A stretch of DNA of 64,000 nucleotides from an uncultured Lachnospiraceae bacterium. Its GTDB lineage: Bacteria; Bacillota; Clostridia; Lachnospirales; Lachnospiraceae. Positions 7,702-16,526 of this stretch are shown here, piece after piece. The translations under genes and the position numbers were made by a program. Each line of letters opens with the position of its first letter. The first letter of the stretch is position 1. The notes under the pieces are model-generated. The model was given only the letters and a program-made list of their open reading frames with translations. It searched no databases and was not told where the DNA came from. The DNA is taken from positions 1-64,000 of the forward strand of contig CAJUQO010000009.1 in NCBI GenBank assembly GCA_910588295.1, given 5' to 3'.

Positions 7702-8470
7702 CCTGAATCACATCAATACCTAACTGTCTGAGTATATCCAGTTCCTGCGGATCCGCAGTAGTGTCAGTAATAAGCGTATGGATGGGTTTCAAAGGAATGC
7801 TGATAAAGTTATATGACTTTCCTATTTTGGTGCCGTCGGCTACTACGATAACTTTTCCGTTGCAGCGGTTTACCATGGCTTCATTTACCTGTGTTTCCGC
7901 GTACACAGAAGTGGTCAGGCCTATGCGGCTGATGCCGTTGGCGCCGAGGATACAGAAATTGGAGATCACACGGTTGATCGTGTTCAGGGCGAAGCTGCCA
8001 ACCAGAGATTTGGAATGGTTCCGGCATTCTCCACCGGTCATGATCAACTCAATGCTGTCGTTCCAGACAGCGGAAGGAGCGAATGCGTTATTGGTGATCA
8101 CACGGATATTCTTACCGTTCAGATGCTTCAGTACACGCAGGGCAGTCGTGCCGGAATTCAGAAAGACGGTGGATTCGGCGGGCAGGTAATCTGCGGCATA
8201 AGCTCCGATTAAGTCTTTAAGATGTTCGTTTAATTTCGTTTTTTCTTCCAGATACGTTTCATGCTCGGCGGCCTTTTCATTAAAGGAAGCGCCTCCATGG
8301 AAACGTTTGATCAGATCCTGAGATTCCAGTATGGCCAGATCTCTTCGTATGGTCAGTTCGGAGACATTCAGAAGCCGGCTGGCCTCGGCAACGGATACTG
8401 TTTTTTTCTCACGGATATGGTTCATAAGTTTTTTTTGGCGGGTTTCGATAATACTTCTTGACTGGTTCAT
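7691..8470 (-). CDS. DeoR/GlpR-family transcriptional repressor, possibly UlaR-like
   Basis: 259 residues. The N-terminal helix-turn-helix carries the DeoR signature VSVAEASRLLNVSELTIRRD, followed by the hinge HGGA. The C-terminal ~160 residues have the phosphosugar-sensing fold of the family (NSGTTALRV, ITNN, GANGI, VVADGTKIG). It is divergent from the ABC-transporter operon and shares the 322-base regulatory gap, where inverted repeats flank the start site of that operon. E. coli UlaR, which controls ascorbate use, belongs to the same family, and this operon contains ulaG. The effector would then be a phosphorylated sugar acid such as ascorbate 6-phosphate; that is inference. Confidence 0.85.
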   Translation of the reverse strand: MNQSRSIIETRQKKLMNHIREKKTVSVAEASRLLNVSELTIRRDLAILESQDLIKRFHGGASFNEKAAEHETYLEEKTKLNEHLKDLIGAYAADYLPAESTVFLNSGTTALRVLKHLNGKNIRVITNNAFAPSAVWNDSIELIMTGGECRNHSKSLVGSFALNTINRVISNFCILGANGISRIGLTTSVYAETQVNEAMVNRCNGKVIVVADGTKIGKSYNFISIPLKPIHTLITDTTADPQELDILRQLGIDVIQVSV

Positions 8471-8651
8471 ATAGTAGCCCTCATTGTACTGTATTAATAA
8501 TATGTTTCCGGGAAAAGTATATCTGAATGAATTTGTTAGTTTTCCGGATGATTATGATTATTCGTTCATAAAACAAGGATAAATGAATTTTTTCAAGAAA
8601 TCAAGGAAAAACAGCACAAAAATAAATAAATAAAGCTGTTGAAGATGCCAA

Positions 8652-8680
8652 TTGAAACCAAGGACAATAAGTGATATGAT
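8652..8680 (+). promoter_or_regulatory. Promoter of the CUT2 ABC / ulaG operon
   Basis: TTGAAA (8652-8657), 17-base spacer, TATGAT (8675-8680). Transcription should begin near 8687, immediately before the first arm of a large inverted repeat. The rest of the gap 8471-8792 is AT-rich and holds a further CGTTC-type half site near 8561-8567 but no gene. Confidence 0.7.
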
Positions 8681-8693
8681 TCAAACAGTTCAA

Positions 8694-8740
8694 TTAAACG
8701 TTCTAATAAATGGAAGAAAATGGAATATACGAACGTTTAA
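8694..8740 (+). promoter_or_regulatory. 10-bp inverted repeat, probable DeoR operator
   Basis: TTAAACGTTC (8694-8703) and its exact complement GAACGTTTAA (8731-8740), separated by 27 bases. The arms lie just downstream of the predicted transcription start. A related ATTCGTTCATAAA sequence sits upstream near 8560. Spaced operators that allow DNA looping are common for DeoR-family repressors. As an RNA hairpin it would have a long loop and no T tract, so DNA binding is more likely. Confidence 0.55.
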
Positions 8741-8792
8741 AAGAAAAAGAAACAATTGAAGCAAACGATTCATGTAAAAGAAAGGGAAAAAA

Positions 8793-9962
8793 ATGAAAAG
8801 AAAAATTCTGAAAAAAGTCATCGGTATCACAGCGGCAGCGGCCATGATGGGAACGCTTTTCGTCGGATGCGGCAGCAGTTCCAGCAGTTCTGCCACTTCC
8901 GAAGCGCCGGCTTCTTCCAAAGTATCGGCAGCTTCTGAAGCGCCGGCCTCATCATCGCCTGAAGCATCGGCGGCAGAAACCACACCGGATTCCGGCAAAA
9001 AATATAAAATTGCTCTGAGCAATTCCTATATGGGAAATGACTGGCGTCAGCTGATGATCAAGACAGCTCAGGTTGTAGCTGAAAAAGAGCCGTATGCCAG
9101 CCAGGTTGAACTGGATATTGTTACCTGTGAAAACACGGCGGAAGCCCAGTCCGCTTCCATCGACGCTTTGGTTGAGGAAGGCTATGACGCTATTCTGATC
9201 GAGGCTTCCTCTCCCACAGCTCTGATTCCGGCCATCCAGAGAGCGCAGGACGCGGGTATCGTTATCGTTACCTTTGACAATACCGTAGACGCGGAAGGCG
9301 TGTATAAAGTAGGTACGGATCTGGCAGACATGAGTGAAGCATGGGCCACATGGCTGGTTACCGCCTGCGGAGACGGCGCTAACATCATTATGGATACAGG
9401 TATTGCCGGCTCCACTTCCGGAAACATCATGTATGAAGCGGCGAAGAAAGTATTTGATGAGCATGGTATCAACGTGGTTTCCGAATTTGCCAGCGAGTAT
9501 GCAGACGGTGTAGGTCAGGAGCAGATCGCTAGTGTGCTGGCCGCCAACGACAAGATTGACGGCGTATATGCTCTCTGCTACGCCAATACGGTATACAATG
9601 CGTTCACAGACGCCGGCAGAGATCTGGTACCGACCACAAGCTTTAATACCAACATTGGCCAGTCGATTGCTTTTGATAACAATATGCAGGTGCTGATCGG
9701 ACAGAATACGCCGGGCCTTGGCGCGGAAGCTATGAAGGTAGCCGTAGACGTATTAAACGGCGAAAATGTACCGCAGGAAAATCTGGTTAAGGCAGGATTC
9801 TTTACCAACGACACATCTGTAGATTTTGGATGGGCAACAACCAAGCTTGAAGAAGGCGTTACTTTCTTCCGCGACCTTCCGGACGCATTTGATTTCCCGG
9901 CGGTTCCGGCAGATTTCGATCCGCAGGTAACAGCAGAGGAAGTATCCAACTATCAGCAGTAA
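8793..9962 (+). CDS. CUT2 sugar ABC transporter substrate-binding lipoprotein (RbsB-like)
   Basis: 389 residues. Lipoprotein signal with lipobox FVGC (Cys26), then a Ser/Ala/Pro-rich linker to about residue 65, then a periplasmic-binding-protein type 1 domain starting KYKIALSNSYMGNDWRQ. Motifs such as VEEGYDAILIEASSPTALIP and GIVIVTFDNTV match the ribose/galactose-binding group. It captures the transported sugar outside the cell. First gene of the operon, with GAAAGGG as ribosome site. The ligand cannot be read from the sequence, but the downstream ulaG points to a lactone or sugar acid. Confidence 0.88.
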   Translation: MKRKILKKVIGITAAAAMMGTLFVGCGSSSSSSATSEAPASSKVSAASEAPASSSPEASAAETTPDSGKKYKIALSNSYMGNDWRQLMIKTAQVVAEKEPYASQVELDIVTCENTAEAQSASIDALVEEGYDAILIEASSPTALIPAIQRAQDAGIVIVTFDNTVDAEGVYKVGTDLADMSEAWATWLVTACGDGANIIMDTGIAGSTSGNIMYEAAKKVFDEHGINVVSEFASEYADGVGQEQIASVLAANDKIDGVYALCYANTVYNAFTDAGRDLVPTTSFNTNIGQSIAFDNNMQVLIGQNTPGLGAEAMKVAVDVLNGENVPQENLVKAGFFTNDTSVDFGWATTKLEEGVTFFRDLPDAFDFPAVPADFDPQVTAEEVSNYQQ

Positions 9963-9975
9963 GCACCAGGAAAAA

Positions 9976-10002
9976 GCCTGCCGCCTGTGGCGGCGGGCTT
10001 TC
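9976..10002 (+). promoter_or_regulatory. Intercistronic stem-loop after the binding-protein gene
   Basis: An 11-bp GC-rich stem (9976-9986 with 9990-10000, one T-G wobble) around a TGT loop, followed by only three T. It lies 13 bases behind the stop codon. Such hairpins commonly protect or partly terminate the message so that the binding protein is made in excess over the membrane components. Confidence 0.6.
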
Positions 10003-10039
10003 AAAGTAAATATACAGAAACTTGTGAGAGGAGAAAAGC

Positions 10040-11560
10040 ATGGCAGACTTAGAGATGAACCAGATTACCAAGTCTTTCGGCGAAGTAACGGTTTTAAAGG
10101 ATGTCACTTTACACTGTAATCGCGGTGAAGTGCATGCTTTGCTGGGAGAAAACGGCGCCGGAAAAAGTACGCTATTGAAGGTGCTCAGCGGTGCACATCT
10201 CCCGGACGCAGGAGAAATAAAGCTGTTTGGTAAAAAGGCGGAGATCCGTAATCCCAACGATGCAATGCGTTACGGCATTGGCACGGTATACCAGGAACTG
10301 TCCGTCATACCGGAGCTGACAGTCAGTGAAAATATTTTTGTGGGGCGGATCCCCAAAAGAAAAACAGGCATGTTTGACAGAAAAAAGCTGGAAGAAGACA
10401 CCAGGAAGCTTTTTGAAGAATATGGGATAGATGATATTGACCCGAATGCTAAAGCCCGGTCACTCTCCCTGTCCCAGAAGCAGATTGTGGAAATCCTGAA
10501 AACACTGGCAAAAAACCCCGAGATCATTATTCTGGATGAGGCAACCTCCGCCCTTACGGATGACAGAGTTGTATGGCTTTTGGGAGTGGCGAGGAAACTG
10601 GCTGACCAGGGCAGGATCGTGCTGTTTATTTCTCACAGAATGGCGGAAATTCAATATGGATGTGACATGATTACGATTTTGAGGAATGGTGAGAATTCCG
10701 GTGAGGTCAGCGCTAAAGAAATAGATATGGATGATGTTATCAGCAAGATGCTGGGAAGAAAGATGGCGGGCTATTTTCCGGAGATCACCAGCTATAAAAC
10801 GGATGATTTGGTGATGCAGGTACGGAATCTGACCTATTTACATGTTCTTAACGGCGTGGATCTGGACGTATACCGGGGCGAGGTGCTGGGAATCGGCGGT
10901 CTGGCAGGACAGGGACAGGCAGAACTTCTGCAGGCTCTCTACGGCGTGCTGAAAACAAAGGGAGAGGTCAGGCTGAAGGGAAAAAGCATCCGGCTGCATT
11001 CGGTAAAATCCGCTATACGAAACGGTATTGCGCTGATTCCGGAAGAAAGGGCCATTCAGGGACTGATTTTACGTGATTCCATACGTTATAATATATCCCT
11101 TCCGATTCTAAATAAAATCAGCAATCCCATGTGGGTATCCCAGAAGAAAGAATATGCTGTTGTAGATAAATATATGAAAGAGCTGCAGATCAAAGCCGAC
11201 AGCCGGGAAATGGCGGCTATCAATCTGTCTGGAGGAAACCAGCAGAAGGTTGTTATGGCCAAGATTCTTGCCATGGAACCGGAGGTTTTTTTGATGCATG
11301 ATATTACGCGCGGCGTGGATATAGGAACCAAGAAGGAAATGTTCCATATGGTCCGCGAGTTTGCCAAAGAAGGCCATCCGGTTATCTTCTTCTCCACGGA
11401 CGTGGAAGAATTGGTTAACGTATGCGACCGAGTTGCCGTTATGTATGATGGAAAGATCCAGGCGGATCTGCAGGATCAGGCGCTTACCAGAGAGAATATT
11501 ATCAAAGCGGCTATCGGAAACAGTGTGGATGATGAAACTGCTGTAAAGGAGGGGGCATAA
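10040..11560 (+). CDS. CUT2 sugar ABC transporter ATP-binding protein (RbsA/MglA-like, two ATPase domains)
   Basis: 506 residues, typical for the fused double ATPase of CUT2 importers. Domain 1 has Walker A GENGAGKST (36-44), signature LSLSQKQIVEI and Walker B IIILDEATSAL. Domain 2 (from about 255) has a degenerate Walker A (GIGGLAGQGQAE) and a good signature LSGGNQQKV, exactly the asymmetry seen in RbsA. It powers uptake through the two permeases that follow, starting 1 base after this stop codon. Confidence 0.93.
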   Translation: MADLEMNQITKSFGEVTVLKDVTLHCNRGEVHALLGENGAGKSTLLKVLSGAHLPDAGEIKLFGKKAEIRNPNDAMRYGIGTVYQELSVIPELTVSENIFVGRIPKRKTGMFDRKKLEEDTRKLFEEYGIDDIDPNAKARSLSLSQKQIVEILKTLAKNPEIIILDEATSALTDDRVVWLLGVARKLADQGRIVLFISHRMAEIQYGCDMITILRNGENSGEVSAKEIDMDDVISKMLGRKMAGYFPEITSYKTDDLVMQVRNLTYLHVLNGVDLDVYRGEVLGIGGLAGQGQAELLQALYGVLKTKGEVRLKGKSIRLHSVKSAIRNGIALIPEERAIQGLILRDSIRYNISLPILNKISNPMWVSQKKEYAVVDKYMKELQIKADSREMAAINLSGGNQQKVVMAKILAMEPEVFLMHDITRGVDIGTKKEMFHMVREFAKEGHPVIFFSTDVEELVNVCDRVAVMYDGKIQADLQDQALTRENIIKAAIGNSVDDETAVKEGA

Positions 11561-11561
11561 G

Positions 11562-12542
11562 ATGAAGACAGGTAAAAGGTTTAATCTGAAAGATTTTCTG
11601 AAGGAAAACTGGATTGCCCTGATTCCCTATGTTATGTTTGTGATCATGTTTGCGGTCATGGGTGTGTTAAACAGCAGTACGCTCACGCTGCGGTATATTG
11701 CCAACAAAATGGACGCGGCATTTTCTCTGATCCTCTGCGCGGCAGGCCAGACACTGGTGCTTCTTACGGGCGGTTTTGATCTTTCGGTAGGCGGTGTGAT
11801 TTGCATGACCAACAGTCTGTCGGCATCCCGTATGCAGGATAATCTGGGAAGTATGCTGCTTTGGGCATTGATCTGTTTGATGATCGGGCTCGGTATCGGT
11901 ATCTTTAATGGTTATGTTATAGAGAAAACAAAACTGCAGCCGTTTATTGTAACTCTGGCTGTTCAGTATATCTGTTACGGTGCGGCGCTTCTGATCCTGA
12001 AAGTGGACGGCGGCCTTGTGCCGGCTTCCTACATCAGCGGTTTACTGCACAGATTCGGTCCGATTCCGTTATCCATGATTCTTACTGTCGTATTGATTCT
12101 GGCATGGCTGTTTTTCAAAAACACAAAGCCGGGCTTTAGCATCTATGCTGTCGGCAGCAATGAAAACGCAGCCCGTTTGAACGGTATCTCCATCCTGAGA
12201 ACAAAAATGCTGGCTTACGGTCTTTCCGGCGCTTTTGCGGCTCTGGCCGGTCTGTTTCGGACGGCGCAGGTGGCCAGTGGTTCACCTACAGCCGGTGCGG
12301 ATTTCGTCATGATCTCCATTTCATCAGCGGTGATTGGAGGTACGGCGCTGACCGGAGGTTCCGGCGGAATGATAGGAACTGTGGTAGGCGCGCTGGTACT
12401 TCGCACGATCAGCGACCTGCTGGTATTTATGAAAGTTTCTTCATACTGGTCTTCCCTTGTGCAGGGTGTACTGCTCATTCTCGCGGTGGCAGCCAGCGCC
12501 TATGGCTCCATGTTGAAACGAAGAGGAGGTGCGGCTTCATGA
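11562..12542 (+). CDS. CUT2 sugar ABC transporter permease 1 (RbsC-like)
   Basis: 326 residues with about eight to ten hydrophobic membrane segments. Family motifs LTGGFDLSVGG in the first third and GGTALTGGSGGMIGTVVGAL near the end are diagnostic of the BPD_transp_2 (RbsC) family. It overlaps the next permease gene by 4 bases (ATGA), so the two are translationally coupled and probably form a heterodimeric channel. Confidence 0.9.
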   Translation: MKTGKRFNLKDFLKENWIALIPYVMFVIMFAVMGVLNSSTLTLRYIANKMDAAFSLILCAAGQTLVLLTGGFDLSVGGVICMTNSLSASRMQDNLGSMLLWALICLMIGLGIGIFNGYVIEKTKLQPFIVTLAVQYICYGAALLILKVDGGLVPASYISGLLHRFGPIPLSMILTVVLILAWLFFKNTKPGFSIYAVGSNENAARLNGISILRTKMLAYGLSGAFAALAGLFRTAQVASGSPTAGADFVMISISSAVIGGTALTGGSGGMIGTVVGALVLRTISDLLVFMKVSSYWSSLVQGVLLILAVAASAYGSMLKRRGGAAS

Positions 12543-13486
12543 ATGCAAGAGCAATGTTCAAAAAGAATTTTTCTGTGATCATGACCTTTTTGATTGCCAT
12601 AGCCCTTTTTGCCGTGATCTCTGTCATGAGGCCGGGCTATGCGAACGTCAATAATATCCGCGTGCTTTGTATCACAGCGTCTTTTCTCGGCCTGACGGCC
12701 ATGGGGCAGATGGCGGCTATATTAACCGGCGGTATGGATCTGTCCATCCCCTGGATGTTCACCATCGCCGCGTTTCTTACGGCCAGTCTCACGAAGGGGG
12801 AGGACGGCAGGCTGTTTTACGCGATACCGGTGGTTTTGCTGGTGGGCGTGCTTATGGGCGCGTTTAATGGCTTTGGAATCGCGTATGTCGGTATCGCGCC
12901 GGTAATCATGACCATGGCGTCCAATATCATTTTTCAGGGGCTTCTGGTGGGCCTTACCGGAGGGACTCCCGGAGGAACGGCGCCAAAGGCGCTGAAATCC
13001 TTTGCCAATGGTTCTGTGGGCCCGGTTTCGGCCGCGTTGATTTTCTGGATCATCGTATCTGCGGTTTTTTACATTTTGATCGCCAGATCGCCCTATGGCC
13101 GTAAGCTATATGCTATAGGAAACAGTGATACCGTAGCTATTTTCTCCGGTATCAATGTCAAACTGACCAGAGCCAGCGCCTATATGATTTGCGGATTTTT
13201 TGCCGCGCTGGCCGGTATTCTGTACTCCGGACGTGTAAGTCAGCTATATCTGGGTATGGGAGATCCGTACCAGATGGATTCTGTTTCCGCAGTAGCCATC
13301 GGCGGCGTTTCGCTGTTGGGCGGGTCGGGCAGCTACATCGGCGTGATCGGCGGCGTTTTTGTCCTGGTTATGCTTAACGGCGTACTTACCGCGCTGGGAT
13401 TTGAACAGAGCGTGCAGAAGATCGTATTTGGTGTAGTACTTTTCCTGGCGGTGCTGTTATCCAGCCGGAGGCAGAAAAGCAGGTAA
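12539..13486 (+). CDS. CUT2 sugar ABC transporter permease 2 (RbsC-like)
   Basis: 315 residues, second member of the same family, with LTGGMDLSIPW and GGVSLLGGSGSYIGVIGGVF. Most bacterial CUT2 systems have one permease gene used as a homodimer; two different permeases in tandem are a less common form. No terminator follows, and 32 bases later the methyltransferase gene begins with a clear ribosome site. Confidence 0.9.
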   Translation: MNARAMFKKNFSVIMTFLIAIALFAVISVMRPGYANVNNIRVLCITASFLGLTAMGQMAAILTGGMDLSIPWMFTIAAFLTASLTKGEDGRLFYAIPVVLLVGVLMGAFNGFGIAYVGIAPVIMTMASNIIFQGLLVGLTGGTPGGTAPKALKSFANGSVGPVSAALIFWIIVSAVFYILIARSPYGRKLYAIGNSDTVAIFSGINVKLTRASAYMICGFFAALAGILYSGRVSQLYLGMGDPYQMDSVSAVAIGGVSLLGGSGSYIGVIGGVFVLVMLNGVLTALGFEQSVQKIVFGVVLFLAVLLSSRRQKSR

Positions 13487-13518
13487 ACATATAAAGTAAT
13501 TAAGAAAGGGGATTAGAT

Positions 13519-15030
13519 ATGGCAAAGAACGGGGCGGCCTGCGGCTTTCCGTATGTGGACATTCTTAACGGACAGCAATTGAACGCGGTGCGGTCAGGGG
13601 TATATGACATTCTGAAAAACACCGGTGTAACTGTACAGAACGAAAAGATGCGGCAGGTTCTGGCTGAGTTTGGCTGCCGTGTGGATCATGCCCGGGAAAG
13701 GGTGTATTTTGACCAGGAAGTGGTGGACCGGGCTCTGGCGCTGGCGCCTAAGGGATTCACGGTTACTGCCAGAGACCAGGCAAACAATGTCCTGCTGCAG
13801 CCGGGAAAAACGACACAGTTTATCAATGCCTGCGGAACAGCGATCTGGCGTGAGGATAAACAGGAATCAGCCGTTCCTTCCAGAAAAGAATTCTATGAAT
13901 ATATGAGGCTGTTGGATGCCCTTCCGAATCTGGATTTCCATAACTGCTTTCCTTTCTTTGGTTTCGATAAAGTGCCGGAGTGCATGAAGCTGATTGAATC
14001 CGTAGCGGCAAAATACCGGGTATCGACAAAGGCCCAGATTGAGGGGACCGTATTTGATAATTACCGGTTTACGACAGAAATGGCCAAAGCCATGGGCGTG
14101 GATCTGTGCCAGATCGTCAATTCGGCAGCCCCGCTGACTTATTTTACGGAGACCGCGGACCAGATCTTTAACTACACGCAGGCAGATCTGCCCTTTCACT
14201 TTGCCGCAGGGCCCACCAGGGGACTGACCAGCCCCATGAGCGCGGCGGGATCGGTGATCTCCAACAACGCCGAGTGCCTTGCCGGACTTATCATGGCTCA
14301 GGCGGTAAAACCGGGAGCAAGAGTCTGGATGAACAGTATGATCATGACTCCGAATATGGCGACGGGCAAACCGGCTTTCGGAGATATCGGAAACACGTAT
14401 ACCGATATGGCGTTTAACCAGTACTGGAGAAGCTGCGGTATACCCTGCTGGTCAAACGCGGCGTCCTGGAGCAGTTCAAAAAATATAGATTATCAGGCCG
14501 GTTATGAACAGACCATGGCGCTGATGGGGCAGGTCCTTAGTGGATCAACGGTTATTTCCTATCAGGGCGGCATGTACGCGGAACTCTACGCCAGTCCGTT
14601 AAAGGCTGTCATTGATGACGACGTGGTAGGCATGGTGAAGCGGCTGATGAGGGGCATTGATACTTCGGAAGAAGGATTATCTCTGGAATTGATCCAGGAG
14701 ACGGGCCCGATTCCCGGTTCCTTTATGGATTCTGATGAGACGCTTCTCGGATGGCGGGAGGAGTGTTATATTCCCACGGTATCTTCAAGAACAGGATATG
14801 AAGAATGGAAAAATGGTGGCAAAAAAGATGTGATTCAAAATGCGGGCGAGAGAACAGAAAAGCTTTTGAAGGAACAGAAGGTGCAGACGCTGCCGGCGGA
14901 TCAAGAACAGGCGCTAGAAGACATCCTAAATGACGCCCGCCAGTATTATTATAAAACAGGAAAAATTACGGAAGAAGAATGGAAGGCGTATCAGGAAGAT
15001 ATTCATTCACCGAATTATCCGTTTGCTTGA
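13519..15030 (+). CDS. MttB-superfamily (trimethylamine methyltransferase-like) protein, non-pyrrolysine
   Basis: 503 residues. Length and internal motifs (ACGTAIW, MSAAGSVISNNAECLAG, GKPAFGDIGNTYTDMAFNQY, GSFMDSDETLLGW) match the MttB superfamily. The reading frame is continuous with no internal TAG, so this is a member without pyrrolysine, like MtgB, MtpB or MtcB, which move a methyl group from a quaternary amine (glycine betaine, proline betaine, carnitine) to a corrinoid protein. No corrinoid protein or reactivase gene is visible in this window, and the setting is a sugar ABC operon. The substrate is therefore open: a methylated sugar-like compound imported by the transporter is possible. 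Start ATG 13519 after AAAGGGG. Confidence 0.82.
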   Translation: MAKNGAACGFPYVDILNGQQLNAVRSGVYDILKNTGVTVQNEKMRQVLAEFGCRVDHARERVYFDQEVVDRALALAPKGFTVTARDQANNVLLQPGKTTQFINACGTAIWREDKQESAVPSRKEFYEYMRLLDALPNLDFHNCFPFFGFDKVPECMKLIESVAAKYRVSTKAQIEGTVFDNYRFTTEMAKAMGVDLCQIVNSAAPLTYFTETADQIFNYTQADLPFHFAAGPTRGLTSPMSAAGSVISNNAECLAGLIMAQAVKPGARVWMNSMIMTPNMATGKPAFGDIGNTYTDMAFNQYWRSCGIPCWSNAASWSSSKNIDYQAGYEQTMALMGQVLSGSTVISYQGGMYAELYASPLKAVIDDDVVGMVKRLMRGIDTSEEGLSLELIQETGPIPGSFMDSDETLLGWREECYIPTVSSRTGYEEWKNGGKKDVIQNAGERTEKLLKEQKVQTLPADQEQALEDILNDARQYYYKTGKITEEEWKAYQEDIHSPNYPFA

Positions 15031-15047
15031 ATTAAGGAGGAAAGGGC

Positions 15048-16526
15048 ATGTATGTGGTGGTTCTGGATGTGGGCACATCCAGTATGCGGGGGATACTTGC
15101 CGATGAACAGGGCCGGTTCCTGGCTTTGAAACAGATAAACTATTGCCCAAGATACGTGACGGATCGCTGGATCGAGCAGGATGCCGCCGATTTTGATTCG
15201 GCGCTGACGGCCATAGGAAAATCCATGGCGGAGGCGGCGAAGGAACATCATATACAGATTTCCTGCATATCTGTTACCTCCCAGCGGTCGGCGGTTATTC
15301 CTGTGGATCGGTCGGGGGATCCGTTGATGCCTGCCGTGATGTGGCAGGACACCAGAAACGCAGATATCGTGAAACGGCTGAAGGCGCAGGATGATCTTGT
15401 TTTTTCCATCAGCGGAGCGGGCGTTAATACGGTGTTTTCCGGATCAAAAATGACCTGGATTAGAGAAAGGTGCGGGGATGTATACAGAAAACTGTACAAA
15501 TATGTGACCATACCCTCTTATCTGATGTTTCGGATGACGGGATCATACTTCATGGATTATACCTATGCCAGCCGGTCAAATCTGCTGGATCTGAAAGAAA
15601 AAAGGTGGAGTACAGAGCTTCTGGAACTGTTTCGTGTGAAAGAGGAACACCTGTGTACGCTTATCGAACCGGGAATGTCTGTTGGGACGGTAACCCGGGA
15701 GTTTGCAAACGCTACGGGGCTTACGCAGGGGATACCGGTAGTGTCGGCCGGCGGCGACCAGCAGTGCGCGGCTGTGGGACAGGGCGCTTTTAAGGAAGGC
15801 GTGGTATCCGTTGTTGCGGGAACGGGGGCGTTCCTTGTTACTGCCTGCGACAGTTTTCCTCAAAATCTGAAAAAAGATCTTACCTGCAATTGTTCGGCAG
15901 TTGCGGGAAAATACATTCTGGAGGCAAATGTACTGACCTGTGCCTCTGCATTCGACTGGTTCAGGAGAATGTTTTACAGTGATCCGCAGGATTATGCCCT
16001 GATCAGTCGGGAACTGGCAGAAGCCTGTCTGGAAAACAGCGATGAGATTGTCCTCCCGTTTTTCCAGGGAAGAAGCTTTGGAGGCTGGAATCCGGATGCA
16101 AAAGCCTATTTCGGCAATATCACGCTGTCAACGACCCGCGGGGAAATGCTGAAAGCATTGCTGCAGGGGATTTTCCTGGAAGTTTATAACGGAATTTTGG
16201 CTTTTGAAGAATATGTACCTGTGAGAGAGGCTTATATCAGCGGCGGTATGACAAAAAGCGGCGTGATGAACCAGCTGCAGGCAGACATATACGGAATCCG
16301 GCTGCATCGCGGCAAAAACAGTGAATCAACGGCATTGGGAGCGTTGTTGTCGGCGCTGACGGCGATGGGCGCATATCCGGATATGGATACTGCTTTTATG
16401 GCAGCGGGCCCGAAAAATGAAGATATTTATGTGCCGGACAGAGAAAAAACGGCGCAATATGAAAAAGTTAGAGTTGAAGTTAACCGGCTGTACGGAAAGA
16501 TTAATTCCAAGGAGAAGAAGAGATGA
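15048..16526 (+). CDS. FGGY-family carbohydrate kinase
   Basis: 492 residues. Typical first motif LDVGTSSMRGIL (phosphate 1 of the ASKHA fold), VMWQDTRN in the substrate region, AGGDQQCAAVG, VAGTGAFLV and ISGGMTKSG in the C-terminal domain. The family phosphorylates xylulose, glycerol, gluconate, ribulose, fuculose and related substrates with ATP. The gene overlaps ulaG by 4 bases (ATGA). An ABC importer delivers unphosphorylated substrate while UlaG needs a 6-phosphate, so this kinase is the natural candidate to supply ascorbate 6-phosphate or a similar lactone phosphate. That role is inference from context. Confidence 0.85.
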   Translation: MYVVVLDVGTSSMRGILADEQGRFLALKQINYCPRYVTDRWIEQDAADFDSALTAIGKSMAEAAKEHHIQISCISVTSQRSAVIPVDRSGDPLMPAVMWQDTRNADIVKRLKAQDDLVFSISGAGVNTVFSGSKMTWIRERCGDVYRKLYKYVTIPSYLMFRMTGSYFMDYTYASRSNLLDLKEKRWSTELLELFRVKEEHLCTLIEPGMSVGTVTREFANATGLTQGIPVVSAGGDQQCAAVGQGAFKEGVVSVVAGTGAFLVTACDSFPQNLKKDLTCNCSAVAGKYILEANVLTCASAFDWFRRMFYSDPQDYALISRELAEACLENSDEIVLPFFQGRSFGGWNPDAKAYFGNITLSTTRGEMLKALLQGIFLEVYNGILAFEEYVPVREAYISGGMTKSGVMNQLQADIYGIRLHRGKNSESTALGALLSALTAMGAYPDMDTAFMAAGPKNEDIYVPDREKTAQYEKVRVEVNRLYGKINSKEKKR

